6,020 nucleotides of DNA from Stenotrophomonas sp. UBA7346 (GTDB taxonomy: Bacteria; Pseudomonadota; Gammaproteobacteria; Xanthomonadales; Xanthomonadaceae): positions 1-6,020 of the forward strand of contig DKPB01000028.1 of NCBI GenBank assembly GCA_002471015.1, in the 5' to 3' direction. The position numbers were made by a program, and so were the translations under genes. Below the pieces are notes generated by a model, which had not been told where the DNA came from, did no database searches, and saw nothing but the letters and a program-made list of their open reading frames with translations. Of this stretch, positions 1-5,535 are shown piece by piece. Numbering within the stretch: position 1 is the first letter of the stretch; each line of letters opens with the position of its first letter.

Positions 1-5
1 CGCAC

Positions 6-29
6 GGTAGTGCCGAGCCATGCTCGGCA
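6..29 (+). repeat. GTAG-headed REP hairpin (SMAG-like), copy 1
   Basis: GGTAG is followed by an 8-bp stem, TGCCGAGC / GCTCGGCA, around a CAT loop. The GTAG head plus short GC-rich palindrome is the layout of the SMAG class of extragenic repeats known from Stenotrophomonas maltophilia; assignment to that class is from memory of the family. The same 24-mer occurs exactly, on the opposite strand, at 224-247, so the two copies form an inverted pair about 200 bp apart. Such elements usually lie between genes and are mobilised by RAYT transposases encoded elsewhere. Confidence 0.8.
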
Positions 30-56
30 AGGGGGCTTTGCCGATAACCTCGATTG

Positions 57-147
57 GGAGCGGCGTAGGCCGCGAAGCAGATATCGCCACAGGATCACGC
101 AACATTGCGATCCGAAGGGGCGCTTGCTTCGCGGCCTACGCCGCTCC
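57..147. repeat. 91-bp REPIN-like inverted repeat, second REP family
   Basis: A 23-nt arm at 57-79 (GGAGCGGCGTAGGCCGCGAA plus GCA) is perfectly inverted at 125-147. Each arm holds its own small palindrome, GCGGC-GTAG-GCCGC. The middle (94-115) folds into a smaller hairpin, with GGAT and CGCAA pairing with TTGCG and ATCC apart from a 2-nt bulge. Two inverted REP units around a short spacer is the arrangement called a REPIN. The arm sequence differs from the SMAG-like hairpins beside it, so this is a separate family. Similar GGAGCGGC...GCCGCGA repeats are familiar from Xanthomonas and Pseudomonas genomes, from general knowledge. Confidence 0.75.
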
Positions 148-175
148 TGCAGGTTTGGTATCCGGGTAAGGCCTC

Positions 176-194
176 TGCCGGGCATGCCCCGGCA
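176..194 (-). repeat. Degenerate SMAG-like hairpin
   Basis: TGCCGGG at 176-182 pairs with CCCGGCA at 188-194. Read on the - strand, the hairpin is headed by GCAG rather than GTAG, so it looks like a decayed member of the same repeat class as 6-29 and 224-247. It lies about 30 bp from the intact copy on the same strand. Confidence 0.55.
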
Positions 195-223
195 CTGCAG
201 GTTGGAAATGCCGGTAGGACTTC

Positions 224-247
224 TGCCGAGCATGGCTCGGCACTACC
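224..247 (-). repeat. GTAG-headed REP hairpin (SMAG-like), copy 2
   Basis: On the - strand this is base-for-base the same 24-mer as 6-29. Flanking bases extend the structure: CCGGTAG at 211-217 can pair with CTACCGG at 243-249 if GACTTC (218-223) is bulged out. The element ends about 50 bp before the start codon of the membrane protein gene, so it may sit in that gene's 5' leader or just upstream of its promoter. Confidence 0.8.
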
Positions 248-297
248 GGTACCCGGCATGGCGTAATCTCTGGGTCTGCATCCATGGATCTGCCCCC

Positions 298-861
298 ATG
301 CCTGTGCTTTTCGCTCTGCCGCTGGCGATACTGGTTTTCGTCGCGATCATGCTGTTGTTGATGCCGTTGTCGCTCTGGCAGCGGGTGCGCAACGGCAGTG
401 CGCGGCGGCAGGCGCGGCCTTGGCTGATCAGCTTCAATTTCTGGGCAACACTGGTCTCCACAGGCCTGTTTGCATTGTTTGCCGGCATTGCGGGTTTCTG
501 GTGGCCGGGCACCTGGTCCTACGCGGCCCTGGGTTGGCTGGCCGGACTGCTGCTGGGGGTGCTTGGCCATGTCCTCACCCGCTTCGAGGCCGGCCCGGAA
601 GCGTTGCACTACAAGCCCAATACGGCGTTGGTGCTGGCCCTCACCGCGATGATCGTGGTGCGCGTGGTCGCCGGTTTCGTGCAGGGCTGGCAGGCATCGG
701 TCAATGGCCTGCCCTGGCCCGACAGCGGTTGGCTGAGCCATGCCGGCCTGTTGGCGATGGCCGCACTGCTGTTGGGTTACGCCGGCATGTACGGCTGGCT
801 GTTGCGCCGGCGCATCGGCCGCCATCTGCGTTACCGTGGCTACGACCGCAGCCCGCGTTGA
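298..861 (+). CDS. Five-helix inner-membrane protein, unknown function
   Basis: A 187-residue, strongly hydrophobic protein with about five predicted membrane helices at roughly residues 3-23, 44-68, 74-95, 104-125 and 145-168. Basic loops (RVRNGSARRQAR at 29-40 and RRRIGRHLRYRGYDRSPR at the C terminus) suggest cytoplasmic faces. The segment LHYKPNTALVLALTAMIVVRV (103-123), following a Gly-rich helix and an acidic FEAGPE turn, resembles small DUF1453/CcdC-like integral membrane proteins; that link is a weak impression only. The frame stays open upstream to position 10, but that stretch is REP hairpins and translates to Arg/Pro-rich nonsense, so the ATG at 298, where the hydrophobic sequence begins, is preferred. 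No clear Shine-Dalgarno is seen. A 68-bp gap separates it from the next gene on the same strand. Confidence 0.7.
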   Translation: MPVLFALPLAILVFVAIMLLLMPLSLWQRVRNGSARRQARPWLISFNFWATLVSTGLFALFAGIAGFWWPGTWSYAALGWLAGLLLGVLGHVLTRFEAGPEALHYKPNTALVLALTAMIVVRVVAGFVQGWQASVNGLPWPDSGWLSHAGLLAMAALLLGYAGMYGWLLRRRIGRHLRYRGYDRSPR

Positions 862-872
862 GCCTGTACCGC

Positions 873-902
873 TTGGCAACGTTCCGCTGTCATCGCTAGG
901 CT
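873..902 (+). promoter_or_regulatory. Possible sigma70 promoter for the YiiX-like gene
   Basis: TTGGCA (873-878, 5 of 6 to the -35 consensus) is followed after 18 bp by TAGGCT (897-902, 3 of 6 to the -10 consensus), 27 bp before the ATG at 930. The -10 match is poor. The gene may instead be co-transcribed with the membrane protein upstream. Confidence 0.25.
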
Positions 903-929
903 GCAATGCAACTGCGTGGGAGAGCGTCG

Positions 930-1691
930 ATGGGCTTGCTGCAACTGCTGGGGCGCCGCCTGGCGCATTATCTCGCGCAGCCGCGCCGCAACCAGCTGCG
1001 GCCATCCACCAGTGATCCGGCGCTGTTGCTGCGCACCCTGCGCCGCGGCGACGTGTTGCTGGTGGAGGGCAACAGCCGCTTTTCCACCGCGATCAAGTAC
1101 CTGACCCAGTCAACCTGGTCGCATGCGGCCTTGTACATCGGTGATGAGCCACTGCGGGAAGGGGGCAAGCCGCAGCCGATGCTGATCGATGTGGATGTGG
1201 AGCAGGGCGTGCGCCGCATCGCACTGAGCGAGTTCGCCAACCAGCACACGCGCATCTGCCGGCCGCAGGGCCTGTCACCGGTGGTGGTGGATCAGCTGGT
1301 GAACTTCATGCGTGCGCGTCTGGGTTACAGCTACGACCTGAAGAACGTATTCGACCTGGCGCGCTTCCTGATCCGGCAACCGCCGGTGCCGGGGCATATG
1401 CGCCGTCGGCTGATTGCGCTGGGCAGCGGCGAGCCGACCAAGGCGATCTGCTCCACCTTGCTGGCGCAGGCTTTCGAATCGATCCGCTATCCGATACTGC
1501 CGGAGATCGAAACGGTGCTGGCGCAAGGTGGTGGCGTGGAGCAGTCACAGGAAATCCTGCATATCCGCAATTACAGCTTGTACACCCCGCGTGACTTCGA
1601 TGTGTCACCGTTTTTCGATGTGATCAAGCCGCGCCTGCAGCAGAACTTTGATTACCTGGCGCTGCAATGGAGTGATGACGGCAGTCCGTAG
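930..1691 (+). CDS. YiiX/YebB-like permuted NlpC/P60 cysteine hydrolase
   Basis: A 253-residue protein with the hallmarks of the circularly permuted NlpC/P60 papain-like fold. An early GDVLLVEGNSRFSTAIKYLTQ strand-helix segment (40-60) leads to STWSHAALYIGD with the candidate catalytic His65. Acidic residues follow in LIDVDVEQGV (85-94). A helix after LGYSYDLKNVFDL (131-143) leads to AICSTLLAQAF with candidate nucleophile Cys174. Order His then Cys, the reverse of classical NlpC/P60, marks the permuted group, whose members are thought to cleave amide or ester bonds in peptidoglycan peptides or lipids; the substrate here is unknown. There is no signal peptide, though the first 25 residues are basic and amphipathic and could lie on the membrane. 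An ATG at 906 is in frame, but GGGAGAG at 918-924 sits 5 nt before the ATG at 930, which decides the start. It lies downstream of a membrane protein gene, possibly as an operon. Confidence 0.8.
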   Translation: MGLLQLLGRRLAHYLAQPRRNQLRPSTSDPALLLRTLRRGDVLLVEGNSRFSTAIKYLTQSTWSHAALYIGDEPLREGGKPQPMLIDVDVEQGVRRIALSEFANQHTRICRPQGLSPVVVDQLVNFMRARLGYSYDLKNVFDLARFLIRQPPVPGHMRRRLIALGSGEPTKAICSTLLAQAFESIRYPILPEIETVLAQGGGVEQSQEILHIRNYSLYTPRDFDVSPFFDVIKPRLQQNFDYLALQWSDDGSP

Positions 1692-1708
1692 TCTGCGTGG
1701 AGAGCTTT

Positions 1709-1832
1709 CCCCCTCTCCCCAACCCCTCTCCCGCGAGGGGAGAGGGGCTTCAAGCGCGAGCAATCCAGGCATTGTCAGCGATTGCAGCTTTAGCCCCTCT
1801 CCCCTCGCGGGAGAGGGGTTGGGGAGAGGGGG
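1709..1832. repeat. Large inverted pair of CCCCTCTCCC-type repeats
   Basis: A 41-nt arm at 1709-1749 is perfectly inverted at 1792-1832, around a 42-nt spacer. Each arm also contains its own hairpin: CCCCTCTCCC, a GCGA loop, then GGGAGAGGGG. A nested palindrome within an inverted pair is again a REPIN-type layout. The C/T-rich, G/A-rich repeat is one I associate with many Xanthomonadaceae and other proteobacterial intergenic regions (family knowledge, not searched). It lies between the ends of two convergent genes, a typical site for such elements, and as RNA it would be a very stable structure in the 3' region of the YiiX-like transcript. Confidence 0.8.
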
Positions 1833-1843
1833 GAACTTCACCC

Positions 1844-1876
1844 AAAAAAAACACGGGCCGCGAACGGCCCGTGTTT
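1844..1876 (-). terminator. Intrinsic terminator of ompW, partly bidirectional
   Basis: A perfect 12-bp stem (1849-1860 with 1865-1876, core CACGGGCCG / CGGCCCGTG) encloses a 4-nt loop that reads TTCG on the - strand. On that strand the stem runs into a run of eight T residues ending at 1844, the classic intrinsic terminator form, 33 bp past the OmpW stop. On the + strand the stem is followed by TTTGCTTT, so it may also stop transcripts from the convergent YiiX-like gene. Confidence 0.88.
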
Positions 1877-1908
1877 GCTTTACTGCAGTGCGCCTGGATA
1901 CGTGCCGC

Positions 1909-2547
1909 TTAGAAGCGTGCGCCGATACCAAAGCCCACGGTCCACGGGTCCAGCTTCAGCTCGCCGGCGTTCTGGCCGGCAACGCGCAGGTCCGGGCGGG
2001 CGTGCATGTAACGTGCATCGGCACGGGCAAACCAGGTCGAGTTGATGTTCATGTCAACGCCGACCGTGCCGATCGCGCCCTTGGCGGTTTCGATGCCGAC
2101 ATGGTTGCCGGTGTCGCTCAGGCCGTCGATCTTCTCATTGCTGAAGTTCGACTCGTAGTAGCCCAGGCCAACGAACGGACGGAACACGTTGTCCGCCTGG
2201 CCGAAGTGGTACTGCGCGCTCAGTGCGATCGGCTGCTGCTCGACAGTGCCAGCCTTGGCGCCACCATCGGTGCGCACGCGGTGGTTGAACTTGTCGGCAG
2301 CGCCCCACAGTTCAACGGCGAAGTTGTCGTTGATGTAGTAGCTGGCGCTCAGCGTCGGTGCCGGGCCGCCATCGAACTTCTTCAGGCCGGTGGCCGGGTC
2401 ATTCTTCGGCTGCAGCAGGGTCACGCCGCCAACCACGGCAAAGTGCTTGCCCGACGCGGTGTCGCCATTGCCATCCTGCGCGAAGGCAGTGCTGGACAGC
2501 GCCAGGGCGCCGAGGGTGGCAAGGCTCAGAATCTTGATGGAACGCAT
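1909..2547 (-). CDS. ompW: OmpW family outer-membrane protein
   Basis: A 212-residue precursor. The signal peptide MRSIKILSLATLGALALSSTAFA has a likely cleavage after Ala23 (AFA then QD). The mature part shows OmpW-family landmarks: HFAVVGGVTLLQPKND at the start (35-50), ALSAQYHFG (108-116), RPFVGLGYYESNF (123-135), GTVGVDMNINSTWFARADARYMHA (160-183), and a final LDPWTVGFGIGARF (199-212) ending in Phe, as expected of a beta-barrel inserted by the BAM machinery. OmpW proteins form an eight-stranded barrel with a narrow hydrophobic channel, proposed to let small hydrophobic compounds reach the periplasm. Length is normal for the family. AGGAG (2554-2558, read on the - strand) lies 6 nt before the ATG. 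The gene stands alone, with its own terminator and a divergent neighbour. Confidence 0.93.
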   Translation of the reverse strand: MRSIKILSLATLGALALSSTAFAQDGNGDTASGKHFAVVGGVTLLQPKNDPATGLKKFDGGPAPTLSASYYINDNFAVELWGAADKFNHRVRTDGGAKAGTVEQQPIALSAQYHFGQADNVFRPFVGLGYYESNFSNEKIDGLSDTGNHVGIETAKGAIGTVGVDMNINSTWFARADARYMHARPDLRVAGQNAGELKLDPWTVGFGIGARF

Positions 2548-2579
2548 AACAAACTCCTCGTCTCTCTATCGGGACTATG

Positions 2580-2609
2580 TTTATCGAGGCCCTCGTATGG
2601 GGCGTGCAA
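2580..2609 (-). promoter_or_regulatory. Possible ompW promoter
   Basis: On the - strand TTGCAC (2604-2609) and GATAAA (2580-2585) are separated by 18 bp, about 30 bp upstream of the ompW ATG. Both hexamers match the sigma70 consensus only in part (3 of 6 and 4 of 6). The area is the AT-richest close to the start, which favours a promoter here, but the exact boxes are uncertain. Confidence 0.25.
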
Positions 2610-2744
2610 ACCCTAGCGATGGCAACATGAATCGCGCTGTACGCAGCGGCTTTTCGCATCGTGTACGTTCAGCAAAAAGCGGAGGAATCCCATTGCTTCG
2701 GCAATCAGTAGAAAAATTTCATTCACGATGTTGTGGTGCGCGTG

Positions 2745-3299
2745 ATGACTGAAACACTGCTGCAAGGCCTCGCGGCGCAGCTAAATACGCAGTCGCGCGT
2801 GCTGGTACTGGGCTCGATGCCGGGCGCGGTATCACTGCACGAAGCGCAGTACTACGCGCATCCACGCAACCGCTTCTGGCCGCTGATGTCGGCGCTGTGT
2901 GGGGTTGATGTCGATGCCGGCTACGCGCAGCGTCTGTCCCAGCTGCAGCAGGCCGGGGTTGGGCTGTGGGACGTGATTGGCCAGTGCCGGCGCACTGGCA
3001 GTCTTGATGCCGCCATCGTGCGCGGCAGCGAGGTGGTCAATCCCTTGCCGCAGCTGTTGGCCGCGCATCCGGCCATCGCGGTGATCGCATGTAACGGCGC
3101 TGCCGCACACACTGCGTTCCAGCGGTGGGTACAACCGGCTTTGCCGCCTTTGGCGGCTGCGCTGCCGGTGCTGGCGCTGCCCTCCACCAGTCCGGCCAAC
3201 GCGGCGTGGTCATTGCCGCGCCTGTTGCAGCAGTGGCGCCAGCTGCAGCCGTGGTTGCGGCCGCCGGCAGACGGCGCGGAGCGGGCCGTGCAAGGCTGA
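2745..3299 (+). CDS. DNA-deoxyinosine (hypoxanthine-DNA) glycosylase, UDG family 6
   Basis: A 184-residue protein of the uracil-DNA glycosylase superfamily. Motif 1 reads VLVLGSMPGAVSLHEAQYYAHPRNRFWPLM (19-48), the pattern of the family-6 hypoxanthine glycosylases, in which the Asn of HPRN (Asn42 here) is the expected active-site residue. The second motif is LALPSTSPANA (143-152). The middle has LWDVIGQCRRTGSLDAAI (74-91), also typical. Members remove hypoxanthine, the deamination product of adenine, from DNA to start base-excision repair. The C-terminal tail after Leu171 looks nonconserved. Start choice is uncertain: in-frame GTG codons at 2733, 2736 and 2742 precede the ATG, a stop at 2709 closes the frame, and no candidate has a convincing Shine-Dalgarno. 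It is divergent from ompW and apparently transcribed alone. Confidence 0.88.
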   Translation: MTETLLQGLAAQLNTQSRVLVLGSMPGAVSLHEAQYYAHPRNRFWPLMSALCGVDVDAGYAQRLSQLQQAGVGLWDVIGQCRRTGSLDAAIVRGSEVVNPLPQLLAAHPAIAVIACNGAAAHTAFQRWVQPALPPLAAALPVLALPSTSPANAAWSLPRLLQQWRQLQPWLRPPADGAERAVQG

Positions 3300-3307
3300 C
3301 CGGGGCA

Positions 3308-3325
3308 GGACAGGGCGGACAGGGC
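3308..3325. repeat. Tandem 9-mer, two copies
   Basis: GGACAGGGC occurs twice back to back just after the glycosylase stop codon. It is too short to assign to a family and may be chance in GC-rich DNA or a small replication-slippage product. Confidence 0.4.
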
Positions 3326-3398
3326 AGCGGTCAGGAAAACGGCCTTGGGCCGGACAAATACGGGGTTGGACGGGCGCTGGCGTGCGGCTGTCCGGGGA

Positions 3399-3419
3399 CA
3401 TACGTATGCGAATTCACAT
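3399..3419. promoter_or_regulatory. Overlapping dyads upstream of the aceF promoter
   Basis: CATACGTATG (3399-3408) is a perfect 10-bp palindrome. It overlaps ATGCGAATTCACAT (3406-3419), a 14-bp dyad with one mismatched pair. Both sit just upstream of the proposed aceF -35 box, where a regulator of pyruvate dehydrogenase could bind. No known operator consensus is matched with confidence, so the regulator is unknown and the dyads may be coincidental. Confidence 0.3.
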
Positions 3420-3426
3420 GCAACGG

Positions 3427-3455
3427 TTGGCGCTGCGCCCCGCTAACGCCACAAT
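3427..3455 (+). promoter_or_regulatory. Probable sigma70 promoter of the aceF operon
   Basis: TTGGCG (3427-3432) and CACAAT (3450-3455) each match their consensus hexamer in 4 of 6 places and are exactly 17 bp apart. The second box is 33 bp upstream of the aceF ATG, giving a predicted 5' leader of about 27 nt. This is the best promoter candidate in the 189-bp gap and implies that the E2 gene is not transcribed only from a distant aceE promoter. Confidence 0.5.
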
Positions 3456-3488
3456 AGAGAATTCCCTCACTGTTGCTGGAGTAGTTTC

Positions 3489-4865
3489 ATGGCCGAAATC
3501 AAGGAAGCACTTGTCCCCGATATCGGTGACTACAGCGACATTCCGGTGATCGAAGTGCTGGTCGCCGTAGGCGATACCGTCAAGAAGGACCAGGGTCTGG
3601 TCACGCTGGAATCGGACAAGGCCACAATGGAAGTGCCGTCGGCCTACGCCGGCGTGGTCAAGGAACTGAAGGTCAAGGTTGGCGACGGCCTGTCCGAGGG
3701 CAAGGTCGTGGCCCTGATCGAAGTCAGTGAAGAGGCCGCAAAGCCCGCCGCCGCTGCCGCGCCGGCTGCCCCGGCCAAGGTCGAAGCCGCCGCCGAGACC
3801 GGCACCAAGGTCGAGCCGGTGGCGGTTGCCCCGGTCGCCGACAAGCTGGCCCAGCGCGAAATCGCCCAGGAGGACGTGGTCACCACCAGCAAGCCGGCTA
3901 CCCCGCCGGTGCAGTTCAATGCCGAAGGCGTGCTGCCGGCCAATGTGCCCTATGCCAGCCCGGCGGTGCGCGTGTTCGCCCGTGAGCTGGGCGTGGACCT
4001 GCAGCAGGTCAAGGGCACCGAAAAGGGCGGTCGCATCACCAAGACCGACGTGCAGAAGTTCGTCAAGGGCGCGCTGGCCGGCGGTGTTGCTGCCAGTGGC
4101 GGTGCCCCGGCGGCTGCTGGTGGCGGCCTGAATCTGCTGCCGTGGCCGAAGGTCGACTTCAGTAAGTTCGGCGAGACCGAAGTGGTGCAGCTGTCGCGCA
4201 TCAAGAAGATCTCCGGCGCCAACCTGGCCCGTAACTGGGCGATGATCCCGCACGTCACCCAGTTCGAGCAGGCTGACATCACCGATCTGGAAGGCCTGCG
4301 CGTGGCCCTGAACAAGGAGAACGAGAAGGCCGGCATCAAGCTGACCATGCTCGCCTTCCTGATCAAGGCCAGCGCCGCCGCGCTGAAGAAGTTCCCCGAG
4401 TTCAACGCCTCGCTGGATGCCAGCGGCGAGAACCTGACCCTGAAGAAGTACTTCAACATCGGTTTTGCCGCCGATACCCCGAACGGCCTGGTCGTGCCAG
4501 TGATCCGCGATGCCGACAAGAAGGGCGTGGTGCAGATTGCCCAGGAAACCGGCGAGCTGGCCAAGAAGGCACGCGACGGCAAGCTCGGCCCGGCCGACAT
4601 GAGCGGTGGCTGCTTCTCGATCAGCTCGCTGGGTGGCATTGGCGGCACCGCCTTCACCCCGATCGTGAATGCGCCGGAAGTGGCCATCCTCGGCGTTTCC
4701 AAGTCGTCCATCCAGCCGGTCTGGAATGGCAAGGAATTTGCGCCGAAGCTGATGCTGCCGCTGTCGCTGAGCTACGACCACCGCGTCATCGACGGCGCCC
4801 TGGCGGCCCGTTTCACCACCTACCTGTCGCAGGTGCTGGCCGACATGCGGCGCGTGCTGCTGTGA
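3489..4865 (+). CDS. aceF: Pyruvate dehydrogenase E2, dihydrolipoyllysine acetyltransferase
   Basis: A 458-residue E2p that transfers the acetyl group from lipoyl-Lys to CoA and forms the core of the cytoplasmic pyruvate dehydrogenase complex. Domains in order: one lipoyl domain (about 3-79) with the ESDKATMEVPS site, lipoyl-Lys at Lys44; an Ala/Pro/Val/Glu-rich linker (about 81-150); a peripheral-subunit-binding domain (154-192, YASPAVRVFARELGVDL); a second Gly/Ala linker (194-213); and the catalytic domain (about 228-458). The catalytic domain has SISSLGGIGGTAFTPIVNAPEVAILG (377-402), with Ser379 at the spacing of the known catalytic Ser, and DHRVIDGA (430-437), with His431 and Asp435. It resembles the E. 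coli AceF type in this region but has a single lipoyl domain where E. coli has three. GGAG at 3478-3481 lies 7 nt before the ATG. The stop overlaps the next start by one base. Confidence 0.96.
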   Translation: MAEIKEALVPDIGDYSDIPVIEVLVAVGDTVKKDQGLVTLESDKATMEVPSAYAGVVKELKVKVGDGLSEGKVVALIEVSEEAAKPAAAAAPAAPAKVEAAAETGTKVEPVAVAPVADKLAQREIAQEDVVTTSKPATPPVQFNAEGVLPANVPYASPAVRVFARELGVDLQQVKGTEKGGRITKTDVQKFVKGALAGGVAASGGAPAAAGGGLNLLPWPKVDFSKFGETEVVQLSRIKKISGANLARNWAMIPHVTQFEQADITDLEGLRVALNKENEKAGIKLTMLAFLIKASAAALKKFPEFNASLDASGENLTLKKYFNIGFAADTPNGLVVPVIRDADKKGVVQIAQETGELAKKARDGKLGPADMSGGCFSISSLGGIGGTAFTPIVNAPEVAILGVSKSSIQPVWNGKEFAPKLMLPLSLSYDHRVIDGALAARFTTYLSQVLADMRRVLL

Positions 4866-5518
4866 TGCCAGTGGCGCCGCGACGCGCCCTGCTGACGCTG
4901 GGGCTGGCTGCCCTGGCGGGCCCGGCACTGGCCGCCAGCCAGTGCCTGCCGGTGGTCGGTGAGGGTTGGCCGCCGGCGGTGGGCAACTACGGCCAGGCAG
5001 CGACCAGTCTGCTCGGCGGCCAGGCCGAAGACGGCCTGTCGCTGCTGGTGCTGCCGGCACGTGGGGTGGAATCGCAGGTGCTGCTGCGCCGCGACGCCGG
5101 CAACGGCCAGTGGATGGTGCTGGCCGGCATGGCCGACAAGCGCATCTACAACTGGAGCACGACGGCCGGTCGCGGTGGCGTCAACCTGCAACTCGACCAG
5201 GAGCCCGAGTTCGCCCAGGCACCGGTGCCCGATGCACTGGCACAGCGTCTGGTCGAGGTCTGGGGCAAGGCATTGGCTTCGCCGGAAGTGGCCGCGCGTG
5301 CGCCGGTCACCGAGGGTGAGGTGCTGTCCTTCACCGTCAACGGCGAGCGTTACAGCGGTCAGCGGCCGGGTTGCGGCCAGCTTGAAGCGCTGCAGGAACA
5401 GGCGGCGCTGCTGATCGAGCTGGCCCATAGCAAAGACAAAAAATACGAGAAGCGCTACGCCAACATCGAACGCGCGCTCGACAAGATGCATGACCGGTTC
5501 GTCGGCGATGCCGGCTGA
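4865..5518 (+). CDS. Secreted protein of unknown function within the PDH operon
   Basis: A 217-residue protein I do not recognise. The N terminus is a good Sec signal peptide: basic PRR (5-7), hydrophobic ALLTLGLAALAGPALA, and likely cleavage after Ala23 (ALA then ASQ), which places it in the periplasm. The mature part holds two cysteines (Cys27 and Cys170) that could form a disulfide. It has a beta-rich-looking middle (QVLLRRDAGNGQWMVLAGM, 71-89) and a charged helical C-terminal third (172-213, ELAHSKDKKYEKRYANIERALDKMHDRF). No catalytic motif, lipobox or membrane anchor beyond the signal is visible. The ATG forms a TGATG overlap with the aceF stop, implying translational coupling; a GTG at 4862 is in frame but less likely. 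Seventeen bases separate it from the downstream lipoyl-domain gene. A periplasmic protein between two genes of a cytoplasmic complex is odd. Confidence 0.8.
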   Translation: MPVAPRRALLTLGLAALAGPALAASQCLPVVGEGWPPAVGNYGQAATSLLGGQAEDGLSLLVLPARGVESQVLLRRDAGNGQWMVLAGMADKRIYNWSTTAGRGGVNLQLDQEPEFAQAPVPDALAQRLVEVWGKALASPEVAARAPVTEGEVLSFTVNGERYSGQRPGCGQLEALQEQAALLIELAHSKDKKYEKRYANIERALDKMHDRFVGDAG

Positions 5519-5535
5519 GCCCACAGGAGAAAACA

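Noticed and set aside
10..297. Upstream extension of the membrane protein frame to an ATG further left (96 extra residues)
   Set aside because: The extension runs through REP hairpins and gives an Arg/Pro-rich sequence with no membrane character; the hydrophobic protein starts cleanly at 298.
136..1005. Long - strand open frame of 289 codons
   Set aside because: It is antisense to the membrane protein gene, low in complexity (His/Gln/Arg/Pro-rich), crosses REP repeats and has no family pattern. GC-rich DNA produces such frames.
1709..1832. Could the inverted repeat be an insertion sequence or CRISPR array?
   Set aside because: There is no transposase frame between the arms (42-nt spacer), no target duplication is evident, and there are only two units, inverted rather than direct.
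1648..2616. 322-codon + strand frame across the inverted repeat and ompW
   Set aside because: It overlaps the terminator and is antisense to a well-supported OmpW gene with a signal peptide and ribosome-binding site.
2635..2654. CGCTG-TACG-CAGCG hairpin followed by GCTTTTC as a + strand terminator
   Set aside because: No + strand gene ends upstream of it; it lies in the divergent promoter gap, the stem is short and the T run is only four.
3340..3352. CGGCC-TTG-GGCCG hairpin after the glycosylase gene as a terminator
   Set aside because: The stem is only 5 bp with a 3-nt loop, and there is no T run downstream on the + strand; the TTTT lies on the - strand side, where no gene ends.
3414..5060. 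548-codon - strand open frame antisense to aceF
   Set aside because: It mirrors the codon structure of aceF, gives a Gly/Arg/His-rich sequence without domains, and every conserved E2 motif is on the + strand.
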